Source: Ottowia testudinis (lineage in GTDB: Bacteria; Pseudomonadota; Gammaproteobacteria; Burkholderiales; Burkholderiaceae_C). Taken from it: 64,000 nucleotides of DNA. Positions 56,657 through 64,000 of the stretch are shown here, in pieces. The position numbers and the translations under genes were made by a program. Every line of letters starts with the position of its first letter. The stretch's first letter is position 1. Under the pieces are notes generated by a model that worked only from the letters and a program-made list of their open reading frames with translations, was not told where the DNA came from and made no database searches. The stretch spans positions 3,906,001 through 3,970,000 of the forward strand of contig NZ_CP071796.1 in NCBI RefSeq assembly GCF_017498525.1, read 5' to 3'.

Positions 56657-57550
56657 TCAGAGTATTTCGGCCAGCACGCGGTCCACGCCTTGCTGCCAGC
56701 GCGGCAAGGTCAGACCGAACACCTGCTGCAATCGCGCAGTGTCAAGCCGCGAGTTGTGCGGGCGCCGTGCCGGAGTGGGAAAGGCGTCGGTGGCCACGGG
56801 CGCCACCTCTTTTACTATCAAATTAGTAGCTTCTCGCGCTTTACGGGCTTGCACAAACACGTGTTTTGCATAGCCATTCCAGGTGACAAAACCGCTGGCG
56901 GCGAGATGGTGGATGCCGCCGTCGGCCGGCTGTGCCAGGCACTGCCGCGCAGCGTGGGCGGTGACATCGGCAATCAACTCGGCGCTGGTGGGTGCGCCCC
57001 ATTGGTCGTCCACCACGGTCAAACGCTCGCGCTCGGCACCCAGGCGCAGCATGGTGCGGATGAAATTGCCGCCACGCGCCGCATACACCCAGCTGGTGCG
57101 CAAAATCAGATGGTGGCAGCCACTGGTCTGGATAGCCTGTTCGCCTTCAAGCTTGGTGCGGCCGTACACATTGAGCGGCGCGGTGGCATCGTCTTCGCGC
57201 CAAGGGCGCTGTCCGCTGCCATCGAATACGTAATCGGTGCTGTAGTGCACCAGCAGCGCGCCCAGGTCGGCCGCGGCCCGCGCCAGCGCCCCCGGCGCCT
57301 CGGCATTGATGCGCCGGGCCACGCCGGGCTCAGCTTCAGCCTTGTCGACCGCGGTGTAGGCGGCGGCATTGACGATGAGCCGAGGCTGCACGGCCCGCAC
57401 CGTGGCGACCAGACGATCGAGATCGCCCAGATCGCCGCACAGACCACCATCGCCCGCACGATCAAGGGCCACAACCTCTCCCAGCGGTGCGAGGCTCCGC
57501 TGCAGTTCCCAGCCCACTTGGCCGTTCTTGCCCAGCAGCAGCACTTTCAT
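56657..57550 (-). CDS. rfbD: dTDP-4-dehydrorhamnose reductase with in-frame repeat
   Basis: The last enzyme of dTDP-rhamnose synthesis. The 297 residues have [48 protein letters not shown] and [10 protein letters not shown] with the catalytic YxxxK. Near residues 235-250 the stretch [17 protein letters not shown] is encoded by a dispersed palindromic repeat, just before the conserved [18 protein letters not shown]. The insertion lies in a variable loop, so the enzyme is probably still active. Confidence 0.95.
   Translation of the reverse strand: MKVLLLGKNGQVGWELQRSLAPLGEVVALDRAGDGGLCGDLGDLDRLVATVRAVQPRLIVNAAAYTAVDKAEAEPGVARRINAEAPGALARAAADLGALLVHYSTDYVFDGSGQRPWREDDATAPLNVYGRTKLEGEQAIQTSGCHHLILRTSWVYAARGGNFIRTMLRLGAERERLTVVDDQWGAPTSAELIADVTAHAARQCLAQPADGGIHHLAASGFVTWNGYAKHVFVQARKAREATNLIVKEVAPVATDAFPTPARRPHNSRLDTARLQQVFGLTLPRWQQGVDRVLAEIL
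56811..56850. repeat. Dispersed palindromic repeat, copy 10, inside rfbD
   Basis: The copy has TTTTACTATCAAATTAGTAG, then CTTCTCGCGCTTTACGGGC. It keeps the rfbD frame open. Confidence 0.6.
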
Positions 57551-57608
57551 GGCCGGATGCTCCCGCCGTCCCGGCCAAGCGCTGGCGCGCAGCGACGCCT
57601 CAAGGTGT

Positions 57609-58664
57609 TCATTCGTACTGAGCCGCCACCCAGTCGCGATAGGCGCCCGACTGCACGTCGCGCGTCCACTCCGCGTTGGCCAGGTACCAGGCGATGGTCT
57701 TGCGGATACCGGTCTCGAAGGTCTCCGCGGGTTTCCAGCCCAATTCGCGCTCGATCTTGCGCGCATCGATGGCATAGCGGCGGTCGTGGCCGGGGCGATC
57801 CTTCACATGTGTGATCTGTTCGCGATAACTGCCGCCACCGGCGCGCGGCGCCAGCTCGTCGAGCAAATCGCACACGGTATGGACGATGGACAGATTGGTC
57901 TTTTCGTTCCAGCCGCCGACGTTGTAGGTCTCCCCCACCGTGCCCGCGTCCAGCACGCGGCGAATGGCGCTGCAATGATCGGTGACATACAGCCAGTCGC
58001 GCACCTGTTGACCGTCGCCATACACCGGCAGCGCCTTGCCTGCCAGCGCGTTGACGATCATCAGCGGGATCAGCTTTTCAGGGAAATGAAACGGCCCGTA
58101 ATTGTTGGAGCAGTTGGTGGTCAGCACCGGCAGTCCGTGCGTGTGGTGCCAGGCACGGACCAAATGGTCGCTGGCCGCCTTGCTGGCGCTGTAGGGGCTG
58201 TTGGGCTCGTACACGTGTTCCTCGGTAAACGCCGCGGCGCCGGGCGCCAGCGAGCCATAGACCTCGTCAGTGGACACATGCAGAAAGCGGAACGCCGCCC
58301 GCGCGTCCGCGTCCAGGGCACTCCAGTAAGCCCGCGCGCTTTCCAGCAGACGGTAAGTGCCCACGATGTTGGTGGCAATGAAGTCCTCGGCGCCGTGGAT
58401 CGAGCGGTCGACGTGGCTTTCGGCGGCGAAGTTGACGATGGCCCGCGGGCGGTGCTCAGCCAACAACCGCGCCACCAAAGCGGTATCACCAATGTCACCC
58501 TGCACAAAAATATGGCGCCCATCGCCTTGCAGCGCCTGCAGATTGGCCAGGTTGCCAGCGTAGGTGAGCTTGTCAAGGTTGAACACGGGCTCGTTGGTTT
58601 GGGCCAGCCAGTCCAAAACGAAATTGCTGCCAATGAAACCCGCGCCCCCAGTAACGAAAATCAT
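57609..58664 (-). CDS. rfbB: dTDP-glucose 4,6-dehydratase
   Basis: The second enzyme of the pathway. The 351 residues start [20 protein letters not shown], have [29 protein letters not shown] and [20 protein letters not shown], and end with [20 protein letters not shown]. It is the first gene of the rfb operon, divergent from the phasin gene across 158 bases. Order rfbB-D-A-C differs from enteric rfbBDAC only in neighbouring genes. Confidence 0.98.
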   Translation of the reverse strand: MIFVTGGAGFIGSNFVLDWLAQTNEPVFNLDKLTYAGNLANLQALQGDGRHIFVQGDIGDTALVARLLAEHRPRAIVNFAAESHVDRSIHGAEDFIATNIVGTYRLLESARAYWSALDADARAAFRFLHVSTDEVYGSLAPGAAAFTEEHVYEPNSPYSASKAASDHLVRAWHHTHGLPVLTTNCSNNYGPFHFPEKLIPLMIVNALAGKALPVYGDGQQVRDWLYVTDHCSAIRRVLDAGTVGETYNVGGWNEKTNLSIVHTVCDLLDELAPRAGGGSYREQITHVKDRPGHDRRYAIDARKIERELGWKPAETFETGIRKTIAWYLANAEWTRDVQSGAYRDWVAAQYE

Positions 58665-58822
58665 TTGTTATTTCCAGCACGAAGAGCCCGGAATGGCCCA
58701 TCTTTCAGCCGCCAATTATTTCACTATCTTGGCATCGGACGATCGCCAGCCCCACTCCCCGTGTCACGGCCGTCGAACAGGTGATTGCTGCACAATGACG
58801 GCACCTTAGCCGATCTTCGTTT

Positions 58823-59254
58823 ATGAACACCAAACGCAAACCCTCGGCCGCCCCGCCCGAAACCGCGCACGACAATGTCTGGCTCGCCGGTTTGGGAGCG
58901 CTGGCGCAGGCTCAGGCGCGCGGCAGCGAAGCCTTTGACGCGCTGGTGCGTGAAGGCATGGCACAACAGGCCAAGGCGCGCGAGACCGCCCAGGCCGAGC
59001 TGTCGAAAGCCGCCGAGCGCCTGGCGACGCTGACCGCGGGCGCCAGTGTGACCCCTTGGGACCGCCTGGGTGGCATTTTCGAGACCCGGGTCGCGCAGGC
59101 CCTGGAACGCATGGGCATGCCCGCACCGCAGGCGATCGGCACCCTGCTGACCCGCATCGACGCCCTGGAGCAACGCATCACCGCCCTGGAACGCCAGTTG
59201 CCGGCCGCCCCAGTAAAACCCACGCGCACGCGCGGCAAGACGCGCGCACCATGA
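58823..59254 (+). CDS. Phasin-like polyhydroxyalkanoate granule protein
   Basis: The 143-residue protein has a phasin-type helix: NVWLAGLGALAQAQARGSEA and FDALVREGMAQQAKARETAQ, typical of PhaI/PhaF granule-associated proteins, and a basic Lys/Arg/Pro-rich tail (PVKPTRTRGKTRAP). It may coat PHA granules. The next gene starts inside its stop (ATGA). Confidence 0.8.
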   Translation: MNTKRKPSAAPPETAHDNVWLAGLGALAQAQARGSEAFDALVREGMAQQAKARETAQAELSKAAERLATLTAGASVTPWDRLGGIFETRVAQALERMGMPAPQAIGTLLTRIDALEQRITALERQLPAAPVKPTRTRGKTRAP

Positions 59255-60114
59255 GTTTGAATTTTTCCACCGCGCTCGCTTTATCCGCGATGCCACCCCG
59301 CGCGCCGCTGATGGCCGACGGCAAGACGCGGCGGCAATTGACCAGCGCGTTTTTTCTGGCGGTGCTGGGTCACGCCGTGGTGATGCTGGCCTTGGCGGCG
59401 GCGCCCGGCTTTCGGCCTGGTGCGCCGCACGTCACTCCGCTGTCCACCCGTTGGGTGGACGCCCCGCCCACGGCGCGGCCCAGCGTGGCGGCGACACCGG
59501 CCGCCATGGCGCAGACCGCGCAGCCGCCGGCGCCCGCCCGCGTCTCGGCGCAAGCCCCCAGCAAGGCCGAGCGCCGCCCCGCACCGCACCGCCCCAATCC
59601 GTCCACGGCGGACAGCAACGAGCCCCGTGCCAGCGCCCGCTCCGACACGGACGTCGCCGACGCCGCCAAGCCCGAGCTGGCAACCGCGGCGGCCGCCCTG
59701 CCGCCTGGCGACGACCCCCTGCGCATGCTGCCCACCACGCCCGAACGCTTTCAGGTGCTGGACAAACTGAGCCAGACCATCGACGGCGATCCGCAAGCCT
59801 ATGCGGTGGGCCATGCCGTCAGCGTCGAGATCGAGGACGCGGGCAAGCCGCGTACCTGGCGCTTCGTGGTGGTCGGCGAGGACATGATCCGATCCATGGC
59901 CGGGCGCGACGTGCCGGTGTTGCACCTGGTGCACTACCCCGAACACGAAAAAGACGACCGCATCGAGATCTGGCTGACGTCAGAGCTGGCCCACCGGCCG
60001 GTCCAGATGGAGGTTTTCGTGGCGGGGGTCACCACCGGCCGCGTCACCGCCCGCACCGCGCTCGACCGGCTGGACCGCGCCGTGGCACCCCCTGCTTCCG
60101 CAGCCTCGCGTTGA
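59251..60114 (+). CDS. Membrane-anchored DUF3108-like protein
   Basis: The 287-residue protein has a membrane helix near residues 34-54 (AFFLAVLGHAVVMLALAAAP), a Pro/Ala-rich periplasmic linker, and a beta-rich C-terminus with DKLSQTIDGDPQAYAVGHAV, RTWRFVVVGEDMIRSMAGRD and DRIEIWLTSELAHRPVQM, resembling DUF3108. The role is unknown. Overlap with the phasin gene suggests co-expression. Confidence 0.7.
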   Translation: MSLNFSTALALSAMPPRAPLMADGKTRRQLTSAFFLAVLGHAVVMLALAAAPGFRPGAPHVTPLSTRWVDAPPTARPSVAATPAAMAQTAQPPAPARVSAQAPSKAERRPAPHRPNPSTADSNEPRASARSDTDVADAAKPELATAAAALPPGDDPLRMLPTTPERFQVLDKLSQTIDGDPQAYAVGHAVSVEIEDAGKPRTWRFVVVGEDMIRSMAGRDVPVLHLVHYPEHEKDDRIEIWLTSELAHRPVQMEVFVAGVTTGRVTARTALDRLDRAVAPPASAASR

Positions 60115-60136
60115 CGCCGGCAAAAGCCTTGCCACC

Positions 60137-60820
60137 ATGGCCAAGAAAGCGCCCCGCCGCACCGCCGAGCGCATTCTGGCCACCACACTGGAGCTGTTCA
60201 ACCGCTTTGGCGAACCCAACGTCTCCACCACCGCCATCTCCGCCGAGCTGAACATCAGCCCGGGCAACCTGTATTACCACTTCCCCTCCAAGGACGAGCT
60301 GATCAACACCTTGTTCGATCAGTACGAGGCGCGCATGGTGATGCTGCTCGCGGCGAGCGAGGATGTGCGCGACGTCGAGGACGCCTGGTTTTTTCTGCAC
60401 TCGCTGTTCGAGCTGATCTGGCAGTACCGCTTTCTGTACCGCGACCTGAACCATCTGCTGTCGCGCAACCGCCGGCTGGAGACGCAATTTCCGCCCATCC
60501 TGGTGTGCCAGCGCGGCGCGCTGCGCGGGCTGCTGGACACCCTGCAGCCCACGGCCCCCGATGCCGCAGGCGGCACCACGCGCCAGCGCGATGCCGTCGC
60601 CGCCAGCATGGTGGTGCTGCTGACCTATTGGCTGAGCTACGAATACGTGCTGCAACCGCGCAGCGCGCTGGAACCCGAAAACGCCCAGGACGCCCTGCTG
60701 CGCGGCGCCTACCATGTGCTGGGCCTGCTCGCGCCCCACCTGGAGGGTGCGCCGCGCGCCCACCTGCAGACGCTGATCGCGGCCTATCACCCCGATGCCA
60801 CCGAGCCGCTTGCACCATGA
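60137..60820 (+). CDS. TetR-family regulator
   Basis: The 227-residue regulator has the helix-turn-helix RILATTLELFNRFGEPNVST and AISAELNISPGNLYYHFPSK. The C-terminal ligand domain has WFFLHSLFELIWQYRFLYRD. The target is unknown; the GAACGATCGTTC palindrome is not found upstream. It overlaps the next gene by four bases. Confidence 0.9.
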   Translation: MAKKAPRRTAERILATTLELFNRFGEPNVSTTAISAELNISPGNLYYHFPSKDELINTLFDQYEARMVMLLAASEDVRDVEDAWFFLHSLFELIWQYRFLYRDLNHLLSRNRRLETQFPPILVCQRGALRGLLDTLQPTAPDAAGGTTRQRDAVAASMVVLLTYWLSYEYVLQPRSALEPENAQDALLRGAYHVLGLLAPHLEGAPRAHLQTLIAAYHPDATEPLAP

Positions 60821-61584
60821 GCGCATGGCCGCCCTGCCCCTTTACCGCCGACTACAGCTTCGACACCGGCACGGTGCGCGCGCAATGGGCCGTGCTGCAC
60901 CGCGCCGATGGCGAGCCGCTGCCCAATGACCGGGCACTGTTGCACGGCTGGGCGCTGTTGCACGGCGGCCATCTGGCGCAGGCCGCCAGCGCCGGCATCG
61001 CCGCTGGCGTCGCCGGGCTGGCGCTGGCCAACCACGCCACCGCCGTGCAGGCCACGCTGCTGGAGCCGCGGGAGCAAGGCCGGATCGAGCTGTTCAGGCG
61101 GGTGCACGCACGCGCCTGCGCCCACGCCGCGCTGCAGCCCCGCGCGGCCAACGCCTGGTACTGGCAGGGCTACGCGCTGGCGCGTTACGCCGAAGGCATC
61201 CACGTCGCGCGGGCGCTGGCGCAGGGGTTGGGCGCGCAGGTGCGCCATGCGCTCGAAACCGCGCTGGCGCTCAATGCGGAGCACGCTGGCGCGCACGTGG
61301 CGCTGGGTGCGTTCCACGCCGCGGTGATCGACAAAGTCGGCCCGCTGGTCGCCGCCATGACCTACGGCGCGCGCGCCGATACTGCGCTGGCGCACCTGCG
61401 CGAGGCCGAGCGGCTGGCCCCCGATTCGCCCGCCGTGCTGCTGGAGTGCGCCAGCGCACTGGTGCGGCTCGACGGCGAGGCGCGCCTGCCCGAAGCCGCG
61501 CGCCTGCAGGAACAGGCTGCCCGCCTGCCCGCACGCGACGCCGTCGAGCGCTTATGGGTCGAACTGGCGCGGCTGGATATCTAA
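60817..61584 (+). CDS. Helical repeat (TPR-like) protein, unknown function
   Basis: The 255-residue protein is Ala-rich and helical with TPR-like pairs: HGWALLHGGHLAQAASAGIA, AANAWYWQGYALARYAEGIH and HVALGAFHAAVIDKVGPLVA, then ADTALAHLREAERLAPDSPA. No signal peptide. It is translationally coupled to the TetR gene. I recognise no specific family. Confidence 0.75.
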   Translation: MSAWPPCPFTADYSFDTGTVRAQWAVLHRADGEPLPNDRALLHGWALLHGGHLAQAASAGIAAGVAGLALANHATAVQATLLEPREQGRIELFRRVHARACAHAALQPRAANAWYWQGYALARYAEGIHVARALAQGLGAQVRHALETALALNAEHAGAHVALGAFHAAVIDKVGPLVAAMTYGARADTALAHLREAERLAPDSPAVLLECASALVRLDGEARLPEAARLQEQAARLPARDAVERLWVELARLDI

Positions 61585-61640
61585 AAGCGCGGCCACGCCA
61601 TGCGTCTAACATGACGTCTTTTTCCCCGAGGAACCTGCCC

Positions 61641-61901
61641 ATGTCCGATCTGAAAGCAAGCTTCGACGACGCCGTCGCCAACTCCAAGACGCTCAGCGAG
61701 CGCCCCGACAACCTGACGCTGCTGAAAATCTATTCGCTCTACAAGCAGGCCACCGAAGGCGACAACGAAGAGGCCAAGCCGGGTTTTACCGACATCGTGG
61801 CGCGCGCCAAGTGGGACGCCTGGAAAAAGCTTGAAGGCACCAGCGCCGACGACGCGATGCAGCAGTACATCGACTTGATTGCCGAGTTGCGCGCTGGATG
61901 A
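61641..61901 (+). CDS. Acyl-CoA-binding protein
   Basis: The 86-residue ACBP has the full signature: LLKIYSLYKQATEGDNEEAK and ARAKWDAWKKLEGTSADDAM, with residues that contact CoA (Tyr, Lys) in place. It binds long-chain acyl-CoA in the cytosol. The ATG at 61641 (MSDLKASFDDAVANSK) is preferred over a long upstream reading. It lies 56 bases after the TPR-like gene and next to a phasin-like gene, which supports a lipid-storage theme. Confidence 0.95.
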   Translation: MSDLKASFDDAVANSKTLSERPDNLTLLKIYSLYKQATEGDNEEAKPGFTDIVARAKWDAWKKLEGTSADDAMQQYIDLIAELRAG

Positions 61902-61907
61902 TTTAAG

Positions 61908-61961
61908 CAAAATAGGCTGCTCGCGCTTGCATGGAAAGCGCGAGCAGCTATTGTTTTTGCA
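61908..61961. repeat. Dispersed palindromic repeat, copy 11
   Basis: The copy has AGCAAAATAGGCTGCTCGCG, CTTGCATGGAAAGCGCGAGC, and AGCTATTGTTTTTGC, in the ACBP-aminopeptidase gap. Confidence 0.65.
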
Positions 61962-63057
61962 GCAATCGTGTTGCCGCCTCGTCTTCCAGGGCCTTGAGCC
62001 GCGCCTGCCGCTCGGCCATGGGCGCACCCGCCAGTTGGCGCACCGCGGCGTGAAAGCGTGGCCAGTCGCGTCCCTCGCGCTCGAACAGCGCCTCGAAGCC
62101 AGGCACCAGTTCGTCATAGGCGGCCTGAATGCCGAAGAAGGCGTTGTTGGCCTCGGCCACCCAAGGGTCGTAGCCGTCGAACGGCGCGCCGGCCGCGGCC
62201 CAGCGCGCCTTCAGCTCGGCGTAGCGTTGGCGAAACCGCGCCATTGCTTCTGATTTCATAGCTGCTCGCGCTTTTCCATCCAGCGCTGGAGCGTCTTTTC
62301 TCTCATAAATCGCGGCCAGTTCAGCGCGCGTGTCGCGGCTGAGCTGGCGGAAGTCGCGGCGGCGCGTGTCAAGGCGCTCGTACTCCTGCCGCGCCGGCAC
62401 GCCGGCTTCGGTCTTGAGCCATTGCGCCACGCCCAGCCGCTCGACCGCCGTCGCGTACGACTCGTTGAACATGGTGTCGTCCTCCACGTAGACCACCTGG
62501 TGCGCCAGCTCGTGGAAGATCATGCGCGCCAGCTCGCCTTCGGGGTAGCGGATGAAGGTGGACAGCAGCGGATCGCCCCCCGCCCAGTTCATCCAGCCCA
62601 GCGTCGAATAGGCCGGGATGCCGTACACCCGCACCTCCAGGCTTTCGTCTTTCTCAAGCCGAGCGGCCAGCGCCTTGGCCTCGGCCTCGTCGTAGTAGCC
62701 GCGGTAGCCTACGCAGCCCACCACCGGAAAGCACCAGCGCTTGAGTGTCAGCGAATCGGGCGGCGCGGCGGCCACGTTCCACACGGCGGCGCGGCGCTTG
62801 AGGTCGCTGTAGCGGTGGTAGCTGGCGTTGTCAGGCAGCGCCAGCGCGCCGGCGGCAAAGACGCGGATGCGGCGCGCCCGCTCGAGCCGCGGCTTCAGAT
62901 CGGCCGGCGTGGTGGGATCGGCCAACACCTCATCGATCGGGCGCGCGGCGTTCATCAGCGCCAGGTGCCCTTGCACGGATTGGGCGTAGTAGGCGGCGGG
63001 CGTGCAGGCGCTCAAGCCAATAGCCGCCATGGACGCCAGCCACCGCAGCGGCCTCAT
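61948..63057 (-). CDS. Aminopeptidase-like lipoprotein (PF10023-type) with in-frame repeat
   Basis: The 369-residue lipoprotein starts MRPLRWLASMAAIGLSACTP with lipobox LSAC. The zinc motif HELAHQVVYVEDD and the conserved RVYGIPAYSTLGWMNWAGGD with PLLSTFIRYPEGELARMIF identify the putative aminopeptidase family. Near residue 265 the stretch PALDGKARAAMKSEAMA is encoded by a dispersed repeat. Activity is inferred from family only. The ATG at 63057 is four bases from the end of the next gene. Confidence 0.88.
   Translation of the reverse strand: MRPLRWLASMAAIGLSACTPAAYYAQSVQGHLALMNAARPIDEVLADPTTPADLKPRLERARRIRVFAAGALALPDNASYHRYSDLKRRAAVWNVAAAPPDSLTLKRWCFPVVGCVGYRGYYDEAEAKALAARLEKDESLEVRVYGIPAYSTLGWMNWAGGDPLLSTFIRYPEGELARMIFHELAHQVVYVEDDTMFNESYATAVERLGVAQWLKTEAGVPARQEYERLDTRRRDFRQLSRDTRAELAAIYERKDAPALDGKARAAMKSEAMARFRQRYAELKARWAAAGAPFDGYDPWVAEANNAFFGIQAAYDELVPGFEALFEREGRDWPRFHAAVRQLAGAPMAERQARLKALEDEAATRLLQKQ
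62251..62298. repeat. Dispersed palindromic repeat, copy 12, inside the aminopeptidase gene
   Basis: The copy has TGATTTCATAGCTGCTCGCG, CTTTTCCATCCAGCGCTGGAG, read in frame as LDGKARAAMKS on the minus strand. Confidence 0.6.
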
Positions 63058-63061
63058 CCCA

Positions 63062-64000
63062 TCACGGGCAGCGGCGGCGCGCCGCCAGGCCCACCCCGCC
63101 CAGCAACCCGGCCAACGTGGCCAATGCCCAAATATCCAAGGTGGGAATCGCCGTTGCGGGCGGAAGGTCGTCATTGTTGATGGTCACCACGGCCGGCTGG
63201 GTGCCGGCCGGGACAATGTAGCCCGTTCCGGGTCGCAGCGTGAGGGTGACCGTACCATTTCCATCGCCGGGGGTGGTGTTGGCCTTGGCGATCACGGTGC
63301 ACGTCGCACTTGATGCGCCAGCGGCCACGGCGATCGGGCTGGCGCAGCCGGTGCTGTAGCGCTCGCTGGCCACGCTGGTGGCAAACGCATCGGCCAGCGC
63401 GAACTGGATGGCCACACCGCCTGGGGGAGCCGCATACGGCAGATCAGTGCCTGCCCGCACCAGCCTGAACGTGCAGGTGGACTCGTTCCGCGGCGCATCG
63501 ACAAGCACGGGCGGGTCGCACGCCAGCTTGACCTCGGGCGGCGGCCGGCAGCTGGCGCCGTCGGCGCTACCGGAGCCATTCACGTCGTGGGTGCTGATGG
63601 GGGCGCCCGCCGTGAGGAACGTCACGGGATCGAACACTTGGACACGTGCGGACATGGCCGCCAATGTCGCGCCTCCCACAATGTAGGCAGGCGTTCCGTT
63701 GAAATAGAAAGCCAGCTTGCCGTCGGGCAGCAAGGCCGCGCCGCCATAGGGAATGCCCATGGGCAGCGATACCGGAAAAGGAAAGCCGCGCACGGTCACC
63801 GACCCCAAGTTACCGAAAGTCTGCGGCGCACCAAGCGTCACCGCGCCGGTCGACAAATTCACTGTCCAAGGGATGGAGCGTGGGCTGGGAATAGCGCCCC
63901 CGCTGTAGTTGCGGTTGAAAGAGATGCCATAGACCGTGCCGCCCGCCACCACAAAATCACCCGCGATTTCGGCGGGAATCTTTTGGTCCAGCGCAATTTC
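63062..64000 (-). CDS. IPTL-CTERM surface protein, N-terminal part beyond the window
   Basis: The visible 312 codons are the C-terminal part of an exported protein. It has a beta-rich region (VTVRGFPFPVSLPMGIPYGG, VQFALADAFATSVASERYST-like), a Calx-beta-like region (NTTPGDGNGTVTLTLRPGTG), and ends ATAIPTLDIWALATLAGLLG followed by GVGLAARRRCP. The IPTL motif, membrane helix and Arg-rich tail define IPTL-CTERM sorting signals, which imply an exosortase/archaeosortase-like processing enzyme elsewhere. The frame remains open to position 64000. Confidence 0.85.
   Translation of the reverse strand, partial: EIALDQKIPAEIAGDFVVAGGTVYGISFNRNYSGGAIPSPRSIPWTVNLSTGAVTLGAPQTFGNLGSVTVRGFPFPVSLPMGIPYGGAALLPDGKLAFYFNGTPAYIVGGATLAAMSARVQVFDPVTFLTAGAPISTHDVNGSGSADGASCRPPPEVKLACDPPVLVDAPRNESTCTFRLVRAGTDLPYAAPPGGVAIQFALADAFATSVASERYSTGCASPIAVAAGASSATCTVIAKANTTPGDGNGTVTLTLRPGTGYIVPAGTQPAVVTINNDDLPPATAIPTLDIWALATLAGLLGGVGLAARRRCP

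Overview
The window is high-GC DNA from a betaproteobacterium, most likely Burkholderiales/Comamonadaceae. The evidence is the gene order ung - tRNA-Tyr - tRNA-Gly - tRNA-Thr - tuf - tRNA-Trp - secE - nusG - rplK - rplA - rplJ - rplL - rpoB, the protein sequences, and a dispersed palindromic repeat of a kind I associate with that family. Almost every gene lies on the minus strand; the plus-strand genes are at 15.6-17.2 kb and 58.8-61.9 kb. The genus cannot be named from the sequence alone.

Region by region: (1) 1-9.1 kb holds the transcription/translation cluster, with rpoB cut by the window edge, two strong RNA folds between rplL and rpoB, and four tRNAs. (2) 9.1-15.5 kb holds ung and the trp operon in the order trpE - trpG - trpD - trpC. 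Three extra pieces sit inside it: a GxxExxY gene framed by 40-bp inverted repeats, a LysE exporter, and a 44-residue membrane ORF. A probable leaderless trp leader peptide with Trp-Pro-Trp precedes trpE. (3) 15.6-18.4 kb has a transglutaminase-like protein, a chalcone-isomerase-fold protein, and a probable IS200/IS605 remnant that supplies the last codons of an aspartoacylase-family gene. (4) 18.6-25.3 kb is a fatty-acid beta-oxidation operon (TetR regulator, acyl-CoA dehydrogenase, DUF2147 protein, HAD/ECH fusion, thiolase). Its TetR promoter and the chalcone-isomerase-like gene carry the same 12-bp palindrome core, which suggests one regulon. (5) 25.5-28.3 kb has an FAH-family protein, slmA and argB.

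(6) 28.3-38.1 kb is a surface-polysaccharide locus: a WecA-like initiating transferase, lytic transglycosylase, acetyltransferase, methyltransferase, a broken acyltransferase, an ABC-2 exporter (Wzm/Wzt type), an epimerase and two glycosyltransferases. Parts of it are AT-rich compared with the rest. (7) 38.2-53.0 kb holds a PpiC-type isomerase, a lipoprotein, a secreted protein of unknown family, a Tat-like lipoprotein, and a complete type II secretion operon (gspE-F-G-H-I-J-K-L-M-C-D). The operon's secretin carries a lipobox and its L and M proteins are PilN/PilO-like. (8) 53.1-58.7 kb is the dTDP-L-rhamnose operon (rfbB-D-A-C) plus two glycosyltransferases, which may supply sugar to region 6. 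(9) 58.8-64 kb has a phasin-like protein coupled to a DUF3108-like protein, a TetR regulator, a helical repeat-like protein and an acyl-CoA-binding protein, then a PF10023-type aminopeptidase lipoprotein and the C-terminal part of an IPTL-CTERM surface protein.

A short palindromic repeat occurs about twelve times. Most copies are intergenic, but several lie in frame inside lysE, the DUF2147 signal peptide, rfbD and the aminopeptidase gene, and one provides the stop of the trpD-trpC small ORF.
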